A stretch of DNA of 64,000 nt, taken from assembly GCF_001905005.1 (NCBI RefSeq), contig NZ_LWKZ01000024.1:713299-777298 (forward strand). Reading direction: 5' to 3'. Both the position numbers and the translations under genes were made by a program. Positions 57,980-64,000 of the stretch are shown here, piece by piece. The notes beneath the pieces are model-generated. The model saw only the letters and a program-made list of their open reading frames with translations, ran no database searches and was not told where the DNA came from. The first letter of the stretch is position 1. Every line of letters begins with the position of its first letter. This DNA comes from Streptomyces sp. CB02923. Lineage in GTDB: Bacteria; Actinomycetota; Actinomycetes; Streptomycetales; Streptomycetaceae.

Positions 57980-59437
57980 TTACTTGACGCCCAGCCAGTT
58001 CTCGATGGGGTGCAGCGAGAAGTAGACGAGGAAGATCAGGCTGAGTACCCACATGAAGGCGCCGACCTCCCGCCACTTGCCCTGTGCGGTCTTGATGGCG
58101 GTGTAGGCGATGACGCCCGCGCCGACGCCCGCGGTGATGTTGTACGTGAAGGGCATCAGCGCCACGGTGAGGAACACCGGGACGGCCACCGATCGGTCGC
58201 TCCAGTCCACGTGCTTGGCGGCACTCATCATCATCGAGCCGATGACGACGAGGGCGGCTGCCGCGACCTGGGCGGGCACGAGCTGGGTGAGCGGGGTGAA
58301 GAAGAGGCAGGCCGCGAAGAACAGGCCGGTGACGACCGAGGACAGGCCGGTACGGGCGCCCTCGCCGACGCCGCTGGCCGACTCGATGAACACGGTCTGT
58401 CCGGACGCGCCCGCGACACCGCCGATCGCGCCGCCCGCGCCGTCGACGAACAGCGCCTTGGACAGGCCGGGCATCCGCCCCTTGTCGTCGGCGAGCTTGG
58501 CCTCCGTACCGACGCCGATGATCGTCGCCATGGCGTCGAAGAAACCGGCCAGCACCAGGGTGAAGACGATCATGCCGACGGTCAGGGCGCCGATCCGGTC
58601 CCAGCCGCCGAACTCGACGTGCCCGAAGAGCCCGAAGTCGGGCGCGGCGACGGCGCTGCCGTGCAGTTCGGGCGAGGTGCCGCCCCAGTCCTTGTCGGTG
58701 AGGCCGCCGAGGGTGGTGGCAAGCACGGACAGGATGGTGCCGACGACGATGCCGATGAGGATGGCGCCGGGGACGTTGCGGGCCTGCAGCATGAAGATCA
58801 GCAGCAGGGTGACGGCGAAGAAGAGCACCGGCCAGCCGGAGAGTTCGCCGGTCGGGCCGAGCTGTACGGGGCCGCCGGTGCCCTTGCCGACGAAGCCGGC
58901 CTTCACCAGGCCGAGCAGGGCGACGAACATGCCGATGCCCATGGTGATGGCGTGCTTGAGGGCCAGCGGGATGGCGTTCATGATCATCTCGCGGAGGCCG
59001 GTGACCACCAGGAGCATGATGACGACGCCGTACATCACGCACATCCCCATGGCCTGCGGCCACGTCATGTGCGGGACGACCTGCGAGGTCAGCGCCGCGG
59101 AAACGTTCAGCCCGGCGGCGAGGGCCAGCGGCACCCTGCCGACGAAGCCCATGAGCAGGGTGCAGACCGCCGCGCCGAGCGCCGTGGCCGTGACCACGCC
59201 CGCACCGGCCAGGGTGTGCTTCTCGACGTCCGGCGTGGCCAGGATGAGGGGGTTGAGCAGGAGGATGTAACACATCGCCATGAAGGTGGTGATGCCGCCG
59301 CGCACCTCGCGCGCGACCGTCGACCCTCTGTCGGATATGTGGAAGTACCGGTCGAGCCAGGACCGGCCGGCGGGCTGACGCGTGCCTGCGCCCGCGTCCT
59401 CCGCCGTGGTCGGTGGCTCCAGGAACTGCTGGGTCAT
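57980..59437 (-). CDS. AzgA-like purine (hypoxanthine/guanine/adenine) permease
   Basis: A 485-residue NCS2-superfamily transporter of the AzgA/PbuG type. The N-terminal REVRGGITTFMAMCYILLLN motif is diagnostic, with GRVPLALAAGLNVSAALTSQ-like first-span-pair sequence and the FFDAMATIIGVGTEAKLADD and ASGVGEGARTGLSSVVTGLFF blocks further on. About 12-14 spans. It is encoded between xdhC and the xanthine dehydrogenase genes, so it would supply hypoxanthine or guanine to the pathway. ATG 59437. Confidence 0.94.
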   Translation of the reverse strand: MTQQFLEPPTTAEDAGAGTRQPAGRSWLDRYFHISDRGSTVAREVRGGITTFMAMCYILLLNPLILATPDVEKHTLAGAGVVTATALGAAVCTLLMGFVGRVPLALAAGLNVSAALTSQVVPHMTWPQAMGMCVMYGVVIMLLVVTGLREMIMNAIPLALKHAITMGIGMFVALLGLVKAGFVGKGTGGPVQLGPTGELSGWPVLFFAVTLLLIFMLQARNVPGAILIGIVVGTILSVLATTLGGLTDKDWGGTSPELHGSAVAAPDFGLFGHVEFGGWDRIGALTVGMIVFTLVLAGFFDAMATIIGVGTEAKLADDKGRMPGLSKALFVDGAGGAIGGVAGASGQTVFIESASGVGEGARTGLSSVVTGLFFAACLFFTPLTQLVPAQVAAAALVVIGSMMMSAAKHVDWSDRSVAVPVFLTVALMPFTYNITAGVGAGVIAYTAIKTAQGKWREVGAFMWVLSLIFLVYFSLHPIENWLGVK

Positions 59438-59584
59438 GGTGCCTTGCTCCCAAGGTTCATAGGGGCCCTCGCGTCACGCGCGCACCGCGCCGCGAGATTT
59501 GGGATGGAACATCGGCTGCACGACCCGGGGGACGGCCCAGGCGTTGCGGCGGGGACGGCCGGACGGCTGTCCCCGCCCGCGCGG

Positions 59585-61969
59585 CTATGTGCCGGTGAGG
59601 TGCTCCGGACGGACCGGAGTCCTGTTCAGTTCGAGCCCGGTCGCGTTCCGGATCGCCGCGAGGACGGCCGGGGTGGACGACAGGGTGGGGGCCTCGCCGA
59701 TACCGCGCAGCCCGTACGGGGCGTGCTCGTCGGCGAGTTCGAGCACATCGACCGGGATGGTCGGCGTGTCGAGAATCGTGGGGATCAGATAGTCCGTGAA
59801 GGAGGGGTTGCGGACCTTCGCGGTCTTCGGGTCGACGATGATCTCCTCCATCACCGCGACGCCGAGGCCCTGCGTCGTACCGCCCTGGATCTGGCCGACG
59901 ACGGAGAGCGGGTTCAGCGCCTTGCCGACGTCCTGGGCGCAGGCCAGTTCGATGACCTTGACCAGGCCGAGTCCGGTGTCCACCTCGACGACCGCGCGGT
60001 GCGCGGCGAAGGAGTACTGGACATGGCCGTTGCCCTGGCCGGTGCGCAGGTCGAACGGCTCGGTGGGGCGGTGCCGCCACTCCAGCTCCAGGTCGACCGC
60101 CTCGCCCTCCAGGACGTCCGCGAGGCCGGCGAGCACCTCGCCGCCGTCGGTGACGACCTTGCCGGCCTCCAGCAGGAGTTCCGCGGTCGCCCACGCCGGG
60201 TGGTACGTCCCGAACTTGCGCCGGCCCAGCTCCAGGACCTTCTCGCGCACGTGCTCGCAGGTGTTCTTCACCGCGCCGCCGGTGACATAGGTCTGCCGGG
60301 AGGCGGAGGTGGAGCCCGCCGAGCCGACCCGGGTGTCCGCCGGGTGGATGGTGACCTGGTCGACGCCCAGTTCGGTACGGGCGATCTGCGCGTGGACGGT
60401 GACGCCGCCCTGGCCGACCTCCGCCATCGCGGTGTGCACGGTCGCGACCGCCTCGCCGCCGACGACCTCCATCCGGACGCGGGCGGTGGAGTAGTCGTCG
60501 AAGCCCTCGGAGAAGCCGACGTTCTTGATGCCGACGGCGTAGCCGATGCCGCGTACGACGTCTTCGCCGTGGGTGGTGTTGGACAGCCCGCCGGGCAGCG
60601 CTCGGACGTCGGCGCCCTCGGTGGTCTCCCACTGGTGCTCCGGCGGCAGCGGCATCGCCTTGACGCGGCGCAGCAGTTCGGCGACCGGCGCCGGGGAGTC
60701 GACCTCCTGCCCGGTCGGCAGCAGGGAGCCCTGTTCCATGGCGTTCAGCTGGCGGAAGGCGACCGGGTCCATGCCCAGTTTCTTCGCCAGCTTGTCCATC
60801 TGCGCCTCGTACGCGAAGCACGCCTGTACGGCGCCGAAGCCGCGCATCGCGCCGCAGGGCGGGTTGTTCGAGTAGAGGGCGATGGCCTCGATGTCCACGT
60901 CCTCGACGACGTACGGGCCGACGGCGAGGGAGGAGGCGTTGCCGACGACGGCCGGGGAGGCGGACGCGTAGGCGCCGCCGTCCAGGACGATGCGGCACTT
61001 CAGGTGCGTGAGCTTGCCGTCCTTGGTGGCGCCGTGCTCGTACCGGAGCTTGGCGGGGTGCCGGTGGACGTGGCCGAAGAACGACTCGAACCGGTTGTAG
61101 ACAATCTTGACGGGCTTGCCGGTGCGCAGCGCGAGCAGGCAGGCGTGGATCTGCATCGACAGGTCCTCGCGGCCGCCGAAGGCACCGCCGACGCCGGAGA
61201 GCGTCATCCGGACCTTGTCCTCGGGCAGGCCGAGGACCGGCGCGATCTGGCGCAGGTCGGAGTGCAGCCACTGGGTGGCGACGTACAGGTCGACGCCGCC
61301 GTCCTCGCCGGGCACCGCGAGCCCGGACTCCGGGCCGAGGAACGCCTGGTCCTGCATGCCGAAGACGTACTCGCCGGAGACGATCACGTCGGCGCGGCGG
61401 GCCGCGGCCTCGGCGTCGCCGCGCACGATGGGCTGACGGTGCACGATGTTCGGGTGCGGTACGTGTCCGGCGTGGGAGTCGTCGCGGTTCTCGTGGACCA
61501 GCGGCGCGCCCTCGCGGGTCGCCGACTCCTCGTCGGTGACCAGCGGCAGCTCGGCGTACTCGATTCTGATCTTGGCGGCGGCGCGGCGGGCGGTCTCCGG
61601 GTGGTCGGCGGCGACCAGCGCGACCGGCTCGCCGTGGTGGCGGACCTTGCCGTGCGCCAGGACGGGCGTGTCCTGGATCTCCAGGCCGTAGTTCTTCACG
61701 TCCGTGGGCAGGTCGTCGTAGGTGAGGACGGCGTACACACCGGACTGGGCGAGCGCCTCGGAGGTGTCGATGGAGACGATCTCGGCGTGCGCGACGGTGG
61801 AGCGCAGGGTGAAGCCCCACAGCATGTCCTCGTGCCACAGGTCCGAGGAGTACGCGAACTCGCCGGTCACCTTGAGGGTGCCGTCCGGGCGGAGCGTCGA
61901 GGCGCCGATGCCCGCGTCGGTCGTGCCGCCCTGGGTGAGGTGGGTGGGTGTGCGGGTGACTCCGGTCAT
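59585..61969 (-). CDS. xdhA: Xanthine dehydrogenase, molybdopterin-binding subunit
   Basis: A 794-residue large subunit. Mo-site features include GVGGAFGGREDLSMQ, the GAMRGFGAVQACFAYEAQMD substrate/cofactor segment and the catalytic Glu in the C-terminal GLRGIGEAPTLSSTP. Family order and length fit. ATG 61969 lies two bases after the stop of the 2Fe-2S subunit. It oxidises hypoxanthine and xanthine to urate. It belongs to the three-gene operon FAD-FeS-Mo, followed by the AzgA-like permease and xdhC. Naming of subunits differs between species; here xdhA means the Mo subunit. Confidence 0.96.
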   Translation of the reverse strand: MTGVTRTPTHLTQGGTTDAGIGASTLRPDGTLKVTGEFAYSSDLWHEDMLWGFTLRSTVAHAEIVSIDTSEALAQSGVYAVLTYDDLPTDVKNYGLEIQDTPVLAHGKVRHHGEPVALVAADHPETARRAAAKIRIEYAELPLVTDEESATREGAPLVHENRDDSHAGHVPHPNIVHRQPIVRGDAEAAARRADVIVSGEYVFGMQDQAFLGPESGLAVPGEDGGVDLYVATQWLHSDLRQIAPVLGLPEDKVRMTLSGVGGAFGGREDLSMQIHACLLALRTGKPVKIVYNRFESFFGHVHRHPAKLRYEHGATKDGKLTHLKCRIVLDGGAYASASPAVVGNASSLAVGPYVVEDVDIEAIALYSNNPPCGAMRGFGAVQACFAYEAQMDKLAKKLGMDPVAFRQLNAMEQGSLLPTGQEVDSPAPVAELLRRVKAMPLPPEHQWETTEGADVRALPGGLSNTTHGEDVVRGIGYAVGIKNVGFSEGFDDYSTARVRMEVVGGEAVATVHTAMAEVGQGGVTVHAQIARTELGVDQVTIHPADTRVGSAGSTSASRQTYVTGGAVKNTCEHVREKVLELGRRKFGTYHPAWATAELLLEAGKVVTDGGEVLAGLADVLEGEAVDLELEWRHRPTEPFDLRTGQGNGHVQYSFAAHRAVVEVDTGLGLVKVIELACAQDVGKALNPLSVVGQIQGGTTQGLGVAVMEEIIVDPKTAKVRNPSFTDYLIPTILDTPTIPVDVLELADEHAPYGLRGIGEAPTLSSTPAVLAAIRNATGLELNRTPVRPEHLTGT

Positions 61970-61971
61970 GG

Positions 61972-62589
61972 TCAGGCCCCCGTTCCGGTGGTCTGCGCGT
62001 CGCCGCGGGCGGCGGCGAGCCGGACCGCGTCGAGGATCTTCTCGTAGCCCGTGCAGCGGCACAGGTTGCCGGACAGCGCCTCGCGGATGTCCGCGTCGGA
62101 CGGCTCCGCGTTGCGCTCCAGCAGTTCGTCGGCGGCGACCAGCAGGCCGGGCGTGCAGAAGCCGCACTGAACGGCGCCCGCGTCGATGAACGCCTGCTGG
62201 ATCGGCGCGAGCCCGGCCTGTTCACCCGTCCGGCTGTCGGCGGCGGACGGCTTGGCCTGCCGGCGCCGGGCGGCGTCCACGCTCGTACCGGCGGCAGTGC
62301 CGCAGGCCCCGGTGGCGCAGCCGCCGCGCTGCGCGCGCTGCTCGGCGAAGTCCGCCAGGCCCTCGACGGTGACGACCTCGCGGCCCTCGGCCTGACCGGC
62401 CGCGACCAGGCAGGAGCACACCGGCACGCCGTCCAGGCGGACCGTGCAGGAGCCGCATTCGCCCTGCTCGCAGGCGTTCTTCGAGCCGGGCAGGCCCATC
62501 CGCTCGCGGAGCACGTACAGCAGGCTCTCGCCTTCCCATACGTCGTCGGCCTGCTGTTCGCGGCCATTGACGGTGAAGTTCACGCGCAC
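61972..62589 (-). CDS. Xanthine dehydrogenase, 2Fe-2S subunit
   Basis: A 205-residue small subunit with two [2Fe-2S] domains. The plant-type cluster cysteines are in KNACEQGECGSCTVRLDGVP, and the second domain has GFCTPGLLVA and NLCRCTGYEKILDAVR. An insertion between them (about residues 95-140) contains extra cysteines (RGGCATGACGTAAG) and Ala/Arg-rich sequence. GTG 62589 is chosen because AGGAG precedes it; GTG 62583 would overlap the upstream stop as GTGA but lacks the family N-terminus RVNF. It transfers electrons from the Mo site to FAD. Confidence 0.95.
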   Translation of the reverse strand: MRVNFTVNGREQQADDVWEGESLLYVLRERMGLPGSKNACEQGECGSCTVRLDGVPVCSCLVAAGQAEGREVVTVEGLADFAEQRAQRGGCATGACGTAAGTSVDAARRRQAKPSAADSRTGEQAGLAPIQQAFIDAGAVQCGFCTPGLLVAADELLERNAEPSDADIREALSGNLCRCTGYEKILDAVRLAAARGDAQTTGTGA

Positions 62590-63467
62590 TGGGCGCTCCT
62601 CTCGTTGCCGCGGTAGGACTCCCAGGTCCAGCCGAGGGTGCGGCGCGCCATGATCCCTACCGCGTGGCGCCGGTACTTCGCGCTGCCGCGCACGTCGTCG
62701 ATCGGGTTGCAGGCACCGGCCGCCAGCTCGGCGAACTGCTTCGCCACGGACGGCGGAACGGGCCGCCCCGACTCCCAGCAGCCGCCGTCCTCCAGCGCCG
62801 CCGTCAGGAACTCCTCGGCGGCCTTGGCCCGTACGGGCGTGGGCGCGGCCGAGCCGATGCCGGTCCGTACCGTCCGGGTGCGCGGGTGCAGCGCGAGGCC
62901 GAAGGCGCACACCGCGATGACCATCGCGTTGCGCGTGCCGACCTTGGAGAACTGCTGCGGTCCGTCCGCCTTGGGCAGGTGCACGGCGCGGATCAGCTCG
63001 TCCGGCTCCAGCGCGTTGCGCTTGACGCCCAGGTAGAAGGCGTCGATGGGGATCATGCGGCGGCCGCGTACGGACTCGGCCTCGACCTCGCCGCCGGAGG
63101 CGAGCAGCGCCGGGTGCGCGTCACCGGCCGGGGAGGCGGTGCCGAGGTTGCCGCCGACGCCGCCGCGGTTGCGGATCTGCGGGGAGGCCACGGTGTGCGA
63201 GGCGAGCGCCAGGCCGGGCAGCTCGGTCCGCAGGTTCTCCATGATCTGCGTGTACGGCACGGAGGCGCCCAGCCGTACGATCTCCTCGCCCACCTCCCAC
63301 TCCCGCAGGTCGTCGATGCGGTTCAGGTCCAGGAGGTACTCCGGGCGGCGGTGGTCGAAGTTGATCTCGACCATCACGTCGGTGCCGCCCGCGATCGGCA
63401 CAGCGGTGGGGTGCTCGGCCTTGGCGGCGAGCGCCTCCTCCCAGCTGGCGGGGCGAAGGAAGTCCAT
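62580..63467 (-). CDS. xdhB: Xanthine dehydrogenase, FAD-binding subunit
   Basis: A 295-residue subunit of the CO-dehydrogenase-like flavoprotein family. FAD pyrophosphate contacts lie in PIAGGTDVMVEINFD and SPQIRNRGGVGGNLGTASPA, with the C-terminal CutM-like domain after about residue 180. It overlaps the 2Fe-2S subunit gene by 10 bases. ATG 63467 is the first gene of the xdh operon. It oxidises the FeS cluster electrons with NAD+ (dehydrogenase) or O2. Divergent from pucR, a likely regulator. Confidence 0.96.
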   Translation of the reverse strand: MDFLRPASWEEALAAKAEHPTAVPIAGGTDVMVEINFDHRRPEYLLDLNRIDDLREWEVGEEIVRLGASVPYTQIMENLRTELPGLALASHTVASPQIRNRGGVGGNLGTASPAGDAHPALLASGGEVEAESVRGRRMIPIDAFYLGVKRNALEPDELIRAVHLPKADGPQQFSKVGTRNAMVIAVCAFGLALHPRTRTVRTGIGSAAPTPVRAKAAEEFLTAALEDGGCWESGRPVPPSVAKQFAELAAGACNPIDDVRGSAKYRRHAVGIMARRTLGWTWESYRGNERSAQCA

Positions 63468-63783
63468 ACGGGGCTCTCTTCCACGTCTCTTCGGTGCGCC
63501 GCGGTGCCGGGCCGGCCGGCGGCGGCGCCGCTCGCGAAATCGGGTCGTCCGCTGCCCGGAACGAGGACCTTCGACTCTCGCGTGCGCCGGGCTGTTCATG
63601 TCGTGTTTACGCGGTCGGGCCCAGTGAACGCGCCCCGTACCCGCCGGGTGCAGTCACCGAAACCATGAAGCGGTTGGCTGGCCACGGCGCATGTCTTGTA
63701 GATTCGAACGAAAGGCGGGGCCCAGAAACCTCGCGGTATTCCACCGGCAACACCAGACAGAAAAGAACGGCGGGCGAGAGACC
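63468..63783. other. Divergent xdh-pucR intergenic region
   Basis: 316 bases between the xdh operon and pucR, holding both promoters. A TTGGCT ... TAGATT pair (63674-63679, 63699-63704, 19-base spacer) is a weak candidate for pucR. No copy of motif A or B is present, so xdh is probably under PucR rather than the ureide code. Confidence 0.5.
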
Positions 63784-64000
63784 ATGCGGCTCCGCGCACT
63801 CCTGGACACCGGCACGCTCGGCCTGCGGCTGCTGGGCGGCGAGGAGGAACTGGACCGTACCGTGCGCGGCGTGATGACCACCGACCTGCGCGACCCCAGC
63901 CGCTACCTGTCCGGCGGCGAGCTGGTGCTGACGGGACTGGCGTGGCGGCGCGAGCCGGCGGACTCCGAGCGGTTCGTGCGCATCCTGGCCTCGGCAGGGG
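63784..64000 (+). CDS. pucR: PucR family purine-catabolism regulator (3' truncated by window edge)
   Basis: The first 72 residues only. The start RLRALLDTGTLGLRLLGGEE and the block VRGVMTTDLRDPSRYLSGGE, then ELVLTGLAWRR, match the N-terminal PucR (purine catabolism regulator) domain; the C-terminal HTH_30 is outside the window. It is divergent from the xanthine dehydrogenase operon, the classical position for a purine-responsive activator. The ATG at 63784 follows GAGAG. Confidence 0.85.
   Translation, partial: MRLRALLDTGTLGLRLLGGEEELDRTVRGVMTTDLRDPSRYLSGGELVLTGLAWRREPADSERFVRILASAG

Noticed and set aside
57812..62047. Open frame of over 1,400 codons on the plus strand across the xdh region
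   Set aside because: It is antisense to XdhC, the purine permease and the xdh subunits, all of which have clear catalytic motifs. Its translation is low-complexity Arg/Gly/Asp-rich sequence typical of GC-rich antisense frames.
1..64000. tRNA, rRNA, CRISPR, insertion sequence or prophage signatures
   Set aside because: None was recognised on reading both strands; no transposase, integrase, cas or phage structural motif was seen.

Overview
The window is high-GC actinobacterial DNA with the hallmarks of a Streptomyces chromosome: dense genes, many GTG starts, ATGA/GTGA stop-start overlaps, secreted hydrolases, and many XRE, IclR, TetR, LuxR, LysR, HxlR and PucR regulators. No tRNA, rRNA, CRISPR array, insertion sequence or prophage was recognised. 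Both ends cut a gene: a sugar ABC permease on the left and a PucR-type regulator on the right.

Layout. 1-6.8 kb: the end of a sugar uptake operon with a GH1 beta-glucosidase, a secreted guanyl-specific RNase, an XRE-cupin regulator with a long palindromic operator, a secreted GH84 enzyme, a TenA-like protein and a lipoprotein. 6.9-16 kb: an RraA-like protein, an inositol-phosphatase/GrpB fusion, allantoinase (allB), an IclR regulator (allR candidate), a MobA-like cytidylyltransferase, malate synthase and a VOC protein behind an iron-box-like site. 16-23 kb: a YfcC transporter coupled to an M20 peptidase, a TetR/FAD-monooxygenase divergent pair, a GNAT enzyme and a GH46 chitosanase. 23-35.5 kb: the purine core, with two NCS2 permeases, 8-oxoguanine deaminase, urate oxidase, HIU hydrolase, OHCU decarboxylase, a small HTH regulator, hydroxypyruvate isomerase, tartronate semialdehyde reductase, a degenerate glyoxylate-carboligase-like protein and catalase. 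35.8-56.5 kb: mixed genes, including an ABC pair, CopD, two acyl-CoA synthetases with a LuxR regulator, an Eis-like acetyltransferase, an mgtA-mgtC magnesium locus with a long leader, and an HxlR/MFS pair. 56.7-64 kb: XdhC maturation factor, AzgA-like purine permease, three-subunit xanthine dehydrogenase and PucR.

How the genes fit together. Permeases import purines; 8-oxoguanine deaminase, xanthine dehydrogenase (with XdhC and perhaps the MobA-like protein), urate oxidase, UraH and UraD take them to allantoin; allantoinase opens the ring; hydroxypyruvate isomerase, tartronate semialdehyde reductase and malate synthase dispose of glyoxylate. Catalase would remove the peroxide made by urate oxidase. 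Allantoicase, ureidoglycolate lyase and a complete glyoxylate carboligase are not in the window.

The most striking signal is a shared cis-code over this dispersed pathway. Motif A (TTCCG-N5-CGGAA) lies before allB, malate synthase and the hydroxypyruvate isomerase operon. Motif B (TCAAC-N5-GTTGA) overlaps the -35 region of allB, malate synthase, the urate oxidase operon and catalase; the last two share an identical 20-bp block. Other unusual items are the carboligase that has lost its middle domain and ThDP motif, a 14-codon leader ORF with an extreme Shine-Dalgarno in the mgtA leader, the phosphatase/GrpB fusion, and three unrelated genes whose stop codon sits inside the first unit of a GC-rich minisatellite.
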